This document shows, piece after piece, positions 12,470 through 23,200 of a stretch of DNA of 64,000 nucleotides. Positions within the stretch are counted from its first letter, which is position 1. Each line of letters begins with the position of its first letter. Under the pieces are notes generated by a model. The model had not been told where the DNA came from, searched no databases, and saw only the letters and a program-made list of their open reading frames with translations. Source of the DNA: Isoetes taiwanensis (taxonomy: Eukaryota > Streptophyta > Lycopodiopsida > Isoetales > Isoetaceae); assembly GCA_021234155.1 (NCBI GenBank), contig JAJEKV010000010.1:17641418-17705417 (forward strand), read 5' to 3'. Position numbers and translations under genes: made by a program.

Positions 12470-12655
12470 TTTGGTTTTGTGGCTGGAGCTTTACATGGAT
12501 GAGCGAGTGAGGACCTCCAGTTATTCCTCTTCTCCCAATGGTAGCCAGGTTCTATTCCTGGGGTGCTTATGTTGAGGATACCCTGGTTTTTATTTGGCTG
12601 ATTGGTCCATGTCCAGGTTCAATTCCTGGGTACACAAGCCAAAAAAAAGAGTATT
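12470..12655 (+). repeat. tRNA-derived SINE-like unit with two T-arm motifs
   Basis: Two perfect T-arm-like stem-loops, CCAGGTTCTATTCCTGG (12,545-12,561) and CCAGGTTCAATTCCTGG (12,613-12,629), lie 68 bp apart. The second contains a canonical pol III B box (GGTTCAATTCC). An A-rich tail (CCAAAAAAAAGAG) follows at about 12,638. This suggests a dimeric tRNA-derived SINE. I could not fold a whole tRNA and no target duplication was identified. Confidence 0.4.
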
Positions 12656-12964
12656 ATTAGTTTTTTCCAGTTTTACACTAATCGTTATAACAAACTAACC
12701 ACAATTTGTGGTTAATATGTTGGAATAACCATGACTAGTTACTTACAATACTCTACCTTAGTAGCATTATGTTCATAATATTTGATTTTCAGTTTTACTC
12801 TTTATTGTCTCAAATACCTACTACCTGCTAAAGAATATAGGCTAATTGCTAATGGCTTCTTCATCAAAATAATGAAGGTTTTTCTACATCTTTGACCACT
12901 TTTGTATTGGGTCAAATTAGTGTTGTTTTGTCAAACATGGAAAACATAACTAGAGAAGCATTGT

Positions 12965-12968
<4 letters not shown>

Positions 12969-12997
<29 letters not shown>
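12969..12997. repeat. Poly-T tract (29 T)
   Basis: This is an uninterrupted T run, likely the reverse-strand poly-A of a retrotransposed sequence. Beyond it (12,998 onward) no recognisable retrogene was found, only the duplicated 71-bp unit. Confidence 0.8.
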
Positions 12998-13015
12998 CAT
13001 TGAAGGGTTCTATAT

Positions 13016-13157
13016 CATATCATATATATAGAAACTCATGGGGGTGGTTACAAAATAGCACATTATATATAAATCTTTGATCTTGTCATATCATATATAT
13101 AGAAACTCATGGGGGTGGTTACAAAATAGCACATTATATATAAATCTTTGATCTTGG
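13016..13157. repeat. 71-bp tandem duplication
   Basis: CATATCATATATATAG begins at 13,016 and again at 13,087. The two 71-bp units are essentially identical up to GATCTTG. The near identity implies a recent duplication. Confidence 0.9.
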
Positions 13158-13639
13158 CCCTTGAATAAAAAAAGTTGGTGAGGTGGCGTAGCTTAAGCCC
13201 TTGGATTTTGATGGGGGCATGCATGAGTCATGCATGGGGGCATACACCCCATCTGTGAACCATCGAATCAAAGGGGAAGGCGAAATCATAGCCCTTGATT
13301 TTTGTAAGGAAGGTGCAAGGAAGGTTCCTTGATACTGTTAGATTAAAAGGTGAGCATAAATCCTAACCATTAACTTCTTAATATTAAGTTGATTTTTTTT
13401 TAAAAGGAGATGAGATGGCACTTTCATTAATAAAAAAGGTAATGAGATGGCAAAACATTTATGAATGGACTTTCTAGGAAGCTTTCTTCTGTTTAATCGC
13501 TTTCAAAGGCACGTAGCTTGCAGTAGAGGGGTCGGATGAAGGTGTGATCCACGCCATTGGACTTCTCTCGTCGAGAGCTTTCTAATGAGTGGTGCTTTGC
13601 CACTATTTTGTCGCAGCTGCAGCCAACGTGATCGAACAC
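13158..13639. other. Non-coding DNA
   Basis: No open frame, tRNA or element boundary could be supported here. A direct echo of 'catgcatgagtcatgcatggggg' near 13,210 is a small palindrome-rich patch. Confidence 0.3.
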
Positions 13640-14890
13640 TAAGAATCTTTTTGGAATCTTCGAGACTCAAGGAATCTATAGTAAGTTGAGGGAATCTAGG
13701 AGAATATTTATAGGATCTTAGGGAATCCAGCAGAATATCATAAGAATCTTAGAGAATCTATGGGAATCCCAAGAGAGCATCTCTGAGAATGTAAAGGAAG
13801 GGATCTTGATAAAATCTTTAAGAACCTAGAGGAATCTTGATGGAATCTTGGGAATTCTAGGGGAATCTTCATAGAATCTATGGAAAATAGAGGAATCTCA
13901 GGGGAATCTATAGGAATCTCAAGCGCTTCTTTCGAAATCTAAGGGAATCTTGATAAAATCTTTAAGAAGCTAGAGGAATCTTAATGGAATCTTAGAGAAT
14001 CTAGAAGAATCTAGGAGAATCTTATAGAATCTTGGAGAATCTAGAGGAATCTTGGGGTATTCTTTTGGAATCTTTGGAGAATCTTAGGGAGTCTGAAATG
14101 AATCTTTGGGAATCTAATCTAAAAGGAGTCTTCATAAAATCTTTAAGAATCTATAGGAATCTAGATGAAATTTTGGAGAATCTTAATAAAATCTAGGGGA
14201 ATCTCTGTAGAATCTTAAGAATCTAGCTATGGAAATCTAGGAGAATCTAAGGAAATTGTCATAAAATCTTTAAGAATATATGGGAATTTAGATAGAATCT
14301 TGAAGAATCTAAGGGAATCTTAATAAAATCTAGGGGAATCTCCATAGAATCTTAAGGATCTAGGGTATCTACAGGAATCTTGGTGCAATTTTGGAAAAAT
14401 TTAGGGGAATCTTCATATGATCTTAGAGAATCTGGAGGAATCTCAAGAGAATCTTAGGTACTCTAGGAGAATCTTTATAGAATCTTGGGAAACCTAAGAG
14501 AATCTACATGGTTCAAGAGAGAATCTTTCATGGAATCTTGATAAAATCTTTAAGAACCTAGAGGAATCTAGGGGAATCTTCTTAGGATCTTAGAGAATCT
14601 AGAGGAATCTCAAGAGAATCTTAGGGATTCTAGGGAATCTTTATAGAATTTTGGGAAATCTAAGAGAATCTACATGGAATCTTGAAAAATTCTAGAGGAA
14701 TCTTGGGATAATCTTTGAGAAAATCTAGGGAAAATCTTTGAGAATCCAGAGGAATCTTGATAGAATCTTAGAGAATCTAGGGGAATCTTCGTAGAATCTA
14801 CGAGAATCTAGGAGAATCTACATAGAATATTGCTGAATCTAAAGGGACCTTTGGCTAATCTTCAGAAATCTAGGGGAATCTTTCAGGCTA
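13640..14890. repeat. Degenerate GAATCT minisatellite, about 1.2 kb
   Basis: The hexamer GAATCT recurs every 9-12 bases for over a kilobase, in phrases such as GGAATCTAGGGGAATCTT, TAGAATCTTAGAGAATCTAG and ATAAAATCTTTAAGAA. Higher-order copies are visible: blocks containing ATAAAATCTTTAAGAA recur near 13,808, 13,952, 14,136, 14,262 and 14,545. No coding frame runs through it. It directly abuts the truncated end of an L1 fragment. Confidence 0.85.
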
Positions 14891-15019
14891 GGTGTGTTTC
14901 GAAGGGTCGACATCATGCAGTCCATCATTTACAAACACTTGTATATTTATATAAGTATTTATACAAGGGCTCTTTTTTCAAGGGATGAGAAAACCCTCAA
15001 CTTAAGAGAATCCAAGGCA

Positions 15020-16740
15020 CAGTATACCATAGATTCCCTTTTTCTTTTATTGGACCAAGAATATTTAGAAGTAGAAGAAGGAATATGGATGAAGGAATTA
15101 TCATCAATCAGGTTATGCCAGTTTAATTTTTCTTGCTTCGACATATTAATCTTGTTCCCCAATTTTTTATCCCAATTTGGAGTATTGTTAAAATCCCCAG
15201 CAATGATCCAATCATTTATACATTGATTCTTGATCCAGCTGTTTATGTCTAGCCAGAGAACCTCCCTATCCTTAGGATTAGTAGAATCATAGATATTAAT
15301 GATGCCAATTCTCTTATCATGCAAGTTGAAGATAGCAGCCTGCCACATCTTATTGTGGAAATCTTGACCCAGAATATTGTTCCAGATCATACAACTACCA
15401 CCCGAGGTTCCACATGCTTCAATCCAAATAGAAGAAATACCAGGGATTATCCAATCACCTAGATTAGCACATTCAAATTTATGGAGCTTAAGTTCTTGGA
15501 AAAGGATAATGTCAGCATTATAAGTTTTTAGCTGAGAAATCACTCTCCTTCTTTTCAGAGCACGTTTGATGCCTCAAAGGTTCCAAGAAATGATCTTCAT
15601 TGATGGAAAAGATACAAGGAAAATAGGGAAAGGAAGGAGAAAGGCTAAATAGCTTTGGATTTCTTTCCTCTCTTTTATATTTTTATTTCTATTTCGAGCA
15701 CTACTAGCAGGAGCATTTTTTGGAGCAGAAATAACAGCTTTCTTCTTCCTTTTAGATTTCTTGGAAAAGATATTTGAGTTCATATTGTCTGCTGGATTAT
15801 AGATATTTAAGTGGTATTCATTTTTCCAGTTATTTTTCTTTGTCAGAATCAATTTCATTTTCAGATAAAAAACTACCAGGATAAACTCAAAAAGTTTATT
15901 AATAGGGATAATATTAAAATCCTTATCAGCTGCAGCAATATTAGAATTGGAACTTATATTATTTGTTATAGGATTGAAAACTTGCCTGACAGGTAGCTCC
16001 TCAGCTTTCCTTGGAATGCTCACATTGGTTATGCCTTCAGAGGTCTCTGGTACACATAATCAATTTCATCTGATTGCTGAGTATTTTGCACATGATCTAC
16101 TACAATCATCTTTTCTTTATCAATGTCAACTGTATCTATCTCCTCATCCTGAGCCACTATTACAACACTATTTCCTTTTTGTATATCAAAGTCAATGGAT
16201 GCCATCTGCTGAGCAATTATCATGGAGATGGAAGGGCAACTCTGAGAAAGGTTATCAGAAGATTCAGGGGAGTATAAATCAATAAGATCAATGAAACTGG
16301 AAGCAATAGTTTTTTTAGTTTTAGGAGGGGAGTAGGAAGTAGGCAAATTATTTAAGGAGAGTAATGGTAAGGGTTGAGCTTCATTTTTCGAATGCAAGAA
16401 ATTCATTTGGTATGCATATGTGTTAGCAAGAACAACAAATTGATTAGAGCAAAAAATTACCTCATCGTCATCCTCAGAGGATGATGCTACTTTATCCTTT
16501 TTTGTTGAGACCTTTGGAGTTTCAGAGAGATGGATCTTGTGCTGCTCACTGAAATCTTCTTTGGTATTTTGAGTTGATATTGGAACAACAAAAGTCAGGT
16601 CAGCAACATTCCTTGCAGTATTTTTGCAGTTGATTTCTGTTACTCTGGTAGCCTAGTTAACTTTGCTAGTATTTGGCCCACTGATTTTTAGAGTATATTT
16701 GTTTTGAAATTCCTTAGTTAATGAATCTCTCGCACCTTTG
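15020..16740 (-). pseudogene. L1 retrotransposon fragment: ORF1 C-terminus and ORF2 endonuclease
   Basis: On the reverse strand, ORF1-like sequence runs from about 16,740 to 15,620 (phrases QFVVLANTYAYQ, MASIDFDIQKGN). ORF2 begins with MKIISWNL at about 15,598. It carries an APE-type endonuclease with the catalytic glutamate in ILFQELKL, an INIYDSTNPKDRE block, the DWIIAGDFNNTPNWD motif and YSWSNKRK, and then breaks off at about 15,020. An in-frame TGA follows MKIISWNL. The family is the same as the L1 at 36.7-55.1 kb, which has nearly parallel phrases (LQEVKLPKFE, DWIIGGDFNNTPDWN). The endonuclease would nick the target DNA for RT priming. RT is missing, so the copy is inert. Confidence 0.8.
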
Positions 16741-18430
16741 GTTGGATTCCAAATGGTTTGATTTCAATGGTGGAGCACTTAGATGTTAAGTGGATGATTT
16801 TAAAAGTTTGAAATAATTGAATTTAATATATGTGTGGACCAAACTTTGGCTAATGAGATTCAAAAAAGGTCCACACGTGAAAGAAAAGATTTATTTCTGT
16901 AAGGAAGATTTATATTTTCAAGAATTAAAAAAGAGAGGGGTTATCCTTCAAAATAAAGCTTCTTCAAACATAATGAGATAAGAATTCTTGCATTACATCA
17001 TGTTTCAAAACTAAAAGTTGCATTATCTAGGGAACCAATTAAGACAACATAATAAGAAAAAACCATTTATCGCATGTATTATGGCATGGTTTGAAAGGGA
17101 TGGCTTGGTAGAGGCGCATCTTTAATTACTGATGATCAACACGGCTTCATCTCATGTGCCCTAGGGTAGCGATAGATGTGTTTTATTTGCAATGACATTG
17201 GAGCCATTGTAAGTTGGACGTAACCGTCTAATACCCTGTCTTCGTATTTTTTTAGTATCTTTAATGTACAAGAAATTTATCATGGTGACCAAGGGTCGTG
17301 AACATTTTTATTGTTCGACTCAGCGCAAAAGATACTTCACATAGAAGATAATCGGTGCTAAAGAGAAATAGTGCAATATATATGGACATTTCATGTACAT
17401 TAAATATGTATTAGATCACATACCTTCTTCCTTAATTTTCAAAAAATAGTTAGCAAATGTTAAAATATTCTAGTAGTACAAACTACCTAAGAAATGTGCA
17501 TCTAGTAAGTTACCCAAAGCATGAAATACAATATGTATCATTGAAATCGTCTTCCCTTAATATATCAGGCTTTATTATAAGCATATAGACTAGCCTAAAC
17601 AACATGCTCATAGGAAAACTCCATCATTCACACTAGTCTGTCATGAATAGTTCATCTACAAAGTGCACATCCAAGGAGGTCGCACATCTAATAAAAAGCG
17701 ACACCACAACTAACTCAAATAACTAACTCAACTAAGCATATATATACACATGCAAAGGGCAGTACTCCAGCACAAAGCATCTCTAATGTTGAGCATTTAC
17801 CTATATAACGCCTATTACTGCAATCGAGCTATCTAAGCCTCTCCACATAGCTAGCTTCTTCCACTGCCCCGGCCATGAACATTCTTCTATTCTACACCAA
17901 AACCATAACCTTCTTCTAGTATCCGAAAAAACATTTCAATATTCTTATCTATTCCAGCAGCTTGCAACTGCCTAATTCTTTGAAGTTCCTAGTATGCGTC
18001 GAAGCTCTCAGCTTGTAAACGTACATGCAAGAATATTTTTTACTTTGCAAAAGTTCCATTTGACCATACATTAATGTTTGTAAAGCATGAGTCGATGTAT
18101 ATGGGGAAGCTCATAATCTGAAAAAGGGTACAGGTAAGTTGGAAACCATTGAATATAGCTTTTAAAGCAACAAATGAAAAGCAACATTAGTGGGCACCTA
18201 AGTCTGTTGCTACATACTAGTGAAGAGAAAAACACAAAGACAAAAGCAAGAAAATACCTGAGTTGCCACAACCTTCGACCTTGATTTGCATCTCGTTCAT
18301 TTTTGCAAGAGCTATCTCAACGATTTGGACGGAAATGACGAGTTAGGCGACAAGCAAATGCATTCGGGGACAATAAGGCGACACCACTGATTAAATTTTT
18401 TCAATTTCTTTTTGCCTCCCCCTATCCTTC
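16741..18430. other. AT-rich non-coding DNA
   Basis: No coding sequence, tRNA or element boundary is supported. There are only short frames with no domain content. Confidence 0.3.
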
Positions 18431-18443
18431 CCACCCCAAAAGG
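18431..18443. repeat. Target-site duplication, left copy (13 bp)
   Basis: CCACCCCAAAAGG here is repeated exactly at 20,034-20,046. It flanks a reverse-strand L1 insertion whose poly-A (seen as T15 at 18,444-18,458) starts at the very next base. Confidence 0.85.
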
Positions 18444-20033
18444 TTTTTTTTTTTTTTTGAAGGACGTCAAGCTTTATTCACCAACTAGAAACCAGAGCAA
18501 CATAAATGCAAAGACAGGATTATAACCCCAGTGGACAAACCGATCCAACTGAGCACAACCACCTGCCTATGCAAAAGAATGAATCTGAAGGTAAGTATGC
18601 GGATCGGCACTTTCTTCTCTTGATCAAGAGAAGAACAATTGTAAGCCATAACAATTTTATCTTGCGCCTTCAAGAACAACCTCATCTGCGGATCTATGCC
18701 CTTAAAGATAAACAACCTCCTTCTCTTCCGTTGACCATAAAAGCCACCGCATGCGAGATGAAAAGCTTCGTTTAGTTGTTTGGGCCAAGCATCGGGATAG
18801 ATAGCAAGCAAAATTTGCTGGCTAGATCGAGACGCGCCAAAAAGGGTCAACAACCAAGACCATGCCTGCCAAGCCTCTCACACAAGAAAAACAATGCTCA
18901 ATACTCTCAACCCTTTGTTTGGCATAAAGGGGCGAGCTCAAATCCGATTATCCATTTTATGGACTAACCTTTGTTGACTCGAGGCATCTATGGATCACTT
19001 GCCACCACAAAACTACTACTTTGGGGTGAAGCGACTTATCCCATACCCATATCCAAACACTTTTCCATTGTGGGTGAGGGACTCAAGATGCCATCTATTA
19101 GATGGAGGCAGGATTTCGAGAATGCACAAGCAATTTATACACAGAAGACACAAAACCGCCTGGCCGGATATCCCGATGGCAACCCCATATGACTACCTCA
19201 ATCAGGGACCCGAAATCCCGTGGCAACAATGCGGCAATATGATTCCGTTTACTCGTCCCATCGTACAACAAGAACTTTGTTCTAAATGCTTCCCATGACA
19301 TGAGATGATCGGACTCATACCAAGCTGCAATAGTATTGATACCGGTTGCTACCCATCGTCGTTAAGTCTTTGGATGAACAACCACACTTAGAGGCACATT
19401 CTGCGGGTGTCACGCAAAGGAATCCACCAAAGCATGGAGTGGACAACCGAAGACATGCCTCGGGATTAATATGGAAAAGAGACCGGCAATGTCCCAAGCC
19501 GCAAGCAACCCCTTTAGAAAGGGAGAAGCATTAGGATCTGGGATGCATATGATAAAGCAAAGCCCAAGGAAGGAGGGGCTTAATGGAGGCCTTATGAAAT
19601 GGGAGACAATCTTTGAATCGACCGCACCAACAACCTCGGGCGGAGAATCATCCTTACCAATGAAAATCCTCCAAATGAACTTTGATATCATCACCTTGCT
19701 TTGGAGGTGAAAATCCAACATACCAAGACCACCCGGTACGCCTTTAGGTCTAATGCATTTCGCCCAAGCTACCTTGACCACTTTGCTCCTAACTCATTTC
19801 CACCCCAAATAAAATTTCGACGATCGCAATCTCCTCCCATCATCTTACAACTGCCGAGAGCTAGTAAAGCAGACGCCATGTAGACATGAGTATTACTAAG
19901 AACACATTTAGCCACAGTGATTCTACCGGGCATGGACAGTTTAGCTGTATTCCACCAAAACAAGTGCTTTTGCAACCCACTAATGATTTCATCCCAAGCA
20001 TCTGAAGCAGAGACATGAATTCCAACTGGGATA
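18444..20033 (-). mobile_element. 5'-truncated L1 insertion (RT C-terminus and 3' UTR)
   Basis: The reverse strand starts inside ORF2. LFWWNTAKLSMPGRITVAKC at about 19,975 and NFIWGG match the plant L1 region downstream of the RT palm. WAKCIRPKGVPGGLGMLDF with KFIWR follows at about 19,770-19,660, the conserved 'GGLG' block. Several frameshifts follow, down to about 18,485. The element ends with an AATAAA signal (GAATAAAGC, about 18,475) and a 15-nt poly-A at 18,458-18,444. A 13-bp perfect duplication flanks both ends, as expected for target-primed reverse transcription with 5' truncation. It is a dead-on-arrival copy, later mutated. Confidence 0.85.
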
Positions 20034-20046
20034 CCACCCCAAAAGG
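20034..20046. repeat. Target-site duplication, right copy (13 bp)
   Basis: CCACCCCAAAAGG, identical to 18,431-18,443. It marks the 5' (truncated) end of the reverse-strand L1. Confidence 0.85.
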
Positions 20047-20219
20047 TGTCATATCCTCTTTTTTATTTTGGGATGGGATTGGGATCCGTGCCAGGGAACG
20101 CCGCATGTTACGTCGCATGTGGCATTCCCTTCTCGCAAAATACTATTTGTTTTGCTGTTTGCATTTTTTGGGAGACAAAGAGGGATTTTGAAATGTTCCC
20201 TACAAAACTCTATCGTAGA

Positions 20220-20378
20220 AGCTTGGACCAGGGCTAAACATCTCTGAAAGCCTCTTTTCGGCAGGACATCGAAATGCATCTTTGAAGATTGAAGCTGGAC
20301 CAGGGCTACCTCCAACATCTCTGAACTCTATTAAGCCTCTTTTCGGCAGGGCATCAAAATGCATCTTTGAAGATGGGA
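20220..20378. repeat. Imperfect tandem duplication of about 72-87 bp
   Basis: AGCTTGGACCAGGGCTA...GCCTCTTTTCGGCAGG...AAATGCATCTTTGAAGAT occurs at about 20,220-20,291 and again at 20,292-20,378, the second copy having about 15 extra bases. No coding function was seen. The remaining DNA up to 20,626 has no feature. Confidence 0.75.
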
Positions 20379-20630
20379 AGCAGCTCTGTTTAGAAACGCC
20401 TATACTATTTTTGCATTTTCATATTCTTTAGATGAACGAAGTCAGGCTTGGAGCATACGGACAAGAAGCGATACATGCTTTGTGATAGGTCGAAATGGAG
20501 CCATAGGTCAAGCCATTCTGCATTTGTTAGTATTCTGGTATAAATTCTATTACCATCATTGCTATGTCTTCAAGATTGCAGATCATCGATTAGGTATTGT
20601 CTTTAAGGTTGCTCTTTTACTCTAGCAGAT

Positions 20631-20652
20631 GGGTAAAAGCACGCTGTGGTGT
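20631..20652 (+). repeat. Terminal inverted repeat, left
   Basis: Twenty-two bases, starting GGGTAAAAGCACGCT, match the reverse complement of 30,454-30,475 with one mismatch (G/A at position 16). They are preceded by the target duplicate AGAT. Confidence 0.85.
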
Positions 20653-22038
20653 TCCAATTCGGCTGTCCCCCCTGTCCCCCCAAAATGTGGCATTGCATCC
20701 GCCACTTTTGTGGTATGAAAGTATAATTATGGCACCGCTCAACTGCTGTTATTTAAGAATGGAGTCCCAATTTGTGGGGGAAATTCTAATTTCAAAAACT
20801 AAACTTCAGATTCCTATTCTTTGGCCCCTTCCTGTTCTTTGCCTACGTCCTATTCTTTGGCTCCCTCCCTGCTGCAAGCTCCAATCCATTGTGGATATGG
20901 ATGTCAATGAGGTAATCTGTCCACAAACCGGCATTTCAGACAGGAGAAAACGAAGAAGAACCAAGGAAAAAGAAATGTTGAAGAAAAGACGCCAGAGGAA
21001 AAGAAGAAGAGGAAAAAAATTGGAGCTTGCAGATTTGGCAGAAGGATCCGGTTCATCAAGAAGTGCAAGCAGTAAATGCTGTATTGTCCTTAATTTGCTA
21101 ACTTCCATAAACAGACCAAAAGAATTGAGGATAGCATGAAGAAAGAAATTTTACTTGAGTTTTTGAGGGATAAAACATTGGAAAAATTCATAGGTGAAGA
21201 ATTAAAAGATTTGGAAGCCAAGAGCATCGTTATAAGGAGCCTCTGGGACTCCATGCGGACTGTCAAACTCTCTACCAGCAATGACTGCCTAGCAGCCAAG
21301 AATAGCTGCCTTGCAATGTCTGTACCACGCCGTGCAGATTCTGAAGCAAGTGACAAAATCAGCCAGTGAGATCTTGGAAAGGTATTAGGTGTTCACCCAA
21401 GAAACCTGCAGAAGGCAAAGAAAAAGAGGGAAGAGATCGATTACAATGGTGGGAAATGGGTTTCTTACAAGAGGTCTAAAAGATTCGATGCAATTTCAGA
21501 TGAACATATAGAAAAGATTCAAAATTTTTGGATTGAGAACACCAGAGTGTCTCCTAACACAAAGGATGTTAGAACTAGAAGATTGGAGAGAAATGTAAGA
21601 GAAGAACATGCTGCCCACTATCTGGAGGAATCACAGGTTAGTTTATTTCTGTTATTCATGTTTTCTTAGTTATAGTGCTTAGTGTGGTGGTGCATGTGGT
21701 GGTTATTGTGTTGTACAGTGACTGTGGTGTACTGTCTGCAGCATGTGAATTGTGTGTAGTTGACTCTAGTCTGAAATGCAATATTTAATGTTTGGAATAT
21801 TAGAACATGACAGAATTGAGTATTCCTTTACTGGGTGTGTGTACAGTCTAAAAATATTTGAGAATGATAGATAACTAACTGATCCTAAGTAGTACAAATT
21901 TTTGTTGAATAAAGACAAATTTTTGTCAGATTCAAGCACAGCTCTATTGGAAAGTATAATATATTAAAAAAAGGATCTTACAAAATTTGGCTTTCCATTG
22001 AAAGCTCTGTACCCGAGAACTAAATTTACATGCATTTC

Positions 22039-22563
22039 CTAAGCAGCAGGAAATGCTGGTATGACTGGCTCGAGAACTGGTGCATCCAAAATTATTGTTT
22101 TCTGCACTAAAGCATCTAAGCTTTCTGCAGTCATCCCAGAATTTAACAGGATGAGGTTTGCCAGTGCTTCCTGCATCCCCTGGTGGTAAGAACGCAACCC
22201 TGCCAGTAATTCCCACTGTTGCAGACTCAGAGCGGGCAAGTGACAGAGAACAAATAAACCAGCGGACCTTGCAGTAGCATGTAACATAAGGTCATGGACC
22301 TTGTCTAAGAGCTCACTTTCTGTCAATTTGACCCCAAGCATAGCCATTGAAGGCCCAGCATCCAGTCTGTTGTATGCCTTTAGGTTGGATTCGAAATCAG
22401 CAAAGAAGGTGGATTTACGCATTTCCACCTTCAGAGATTGGTCACGAGCCCTATTTAACATATGCCAAATGCCCTCCTCGCTCACCCGGGGTAGGCTGTA
22501 GTGATCTCTGAACATCCCTACCATTGCCGGAATGAACTTGTTCGATTGAGAATGAAACGCCAA
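22039..22563 (-). CDS. Unidentified ORF inside the transposase intron, opposite strand
   Basis: An open frame of about 174 codons reads, on the reverse strand, phrases such as YSLPRVSEEGIWHMLNRARD, LTESELLDKVHDLML and SLQQWELLAGLRSYHQGM. It ends at a TAA-side stop near 22,039. It is helical and leucine-rich with ordinary protein composition, so probably real. The first ATG in frame is near 22,522 and no convincing splice acceptor precedes it. It lies inside the first large intron of the plus-strand gene, 1.4 kb from the transposon's left end. It could be a third transposon gene or an exon of a nested element. I recognise no family. Confidence 0.4.
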   Translation of the reverse strand: MAFHSQSNKFIPAMVGMFRDHYSLPRVSEEGIWHMLNRARDQSLKVEMRKSTFFADFESNLKAYNRLDAGPSMAMLGVKLTESELLDKVHDLMLHATARSAGLFVLCHLPALSLQQWELLAGLRSYHQGMQEALANLILLNSGMTAESLDALVQKTIILDAPVLEPVIPAFPAA

Positions 22564-22699
22564 AAATCAGACGCAGGAATAGGATTTAGGACCCAGATCC
22601 TTTTCTAATGATTAGAAGAGGAATGTAATTATTATCAGGGTGTACGAATTTCAGAAATATTTATGAGAGCAGGCTAAACAGATTTTTTATGTTAGATGA

Positions 22700-23200
22700 A
22701 ATAGGATAAAAGTGATGTGATGTGATGTGTGGGGTCGTGATGGTGTGGTGCGGTGCGGTGCGGTGTGGTGCGGTGTGGGGTGTGTTATGTCCATGGTGTC
22801 ATGTGGGTGTCTGCATGTTAATGTATGATATGTGTGGATTCAATTTTATTTATTCTCCCCCCTCACCCCACCACACCCCATCATCTATCCCACCACCATA
22901 GACTACCACCATGTACCACACCACACCCCTCCACCACCACCACCACACTCCACCACACCACACCACATCACACCACACCACACCACACCACTCCACCACC
23001 CCCCACCACCACCACCACCCCCCACCACCACTCCACACTCCACCATTTGGTGTATGGTGTATGGTGTGTGGCGAATGGTGTGGTGTGTGGTGGGGTGTAG
23101 TGTGGTGTGTGGTAATGTACACAACACTAAGGTGCTCGTTCTGGTAAATATGATGAGTGTGGGGCATGGTATGGTGCATGGTTTGGTGTGGTATACACAT
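22700..23200. repeat. (CCACCA)n / (GGTGTG)n inverted simple-repeat cluster
   Basis: GTG-rich sequence (GGTGTGGTGCGGTGCGG, about 22,740-22,810) is followed by a C-strand array of CCACCA and CACACC units (22,858-23,040). It then switches to G-strand units (GGTGTATGGTGTGTGG, 23,045-23,115). The adjacent opposite arrays can fold back on each other. The cluster lies inside the intron of the plus-strand gene. A matching cluster occurs in the minus-strand gene at 28,940-29,395. Confidence 0.85.

Noticed and set aside
13640-14890. Heat-shock-element-like GAA/TTC pairs
   Set aside because: GAATCTTC gives chance half-sites, but the nGAAnnTTCnnGAAn spacing is not kept. The array is better explained as a minisatellite.
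21072-21114. A 43-bp intron in the transposase-like gene
   Set aside because: It would join frames, but it is shorter than plausible plant introns. A frameshift or a different splice pair is more likely.
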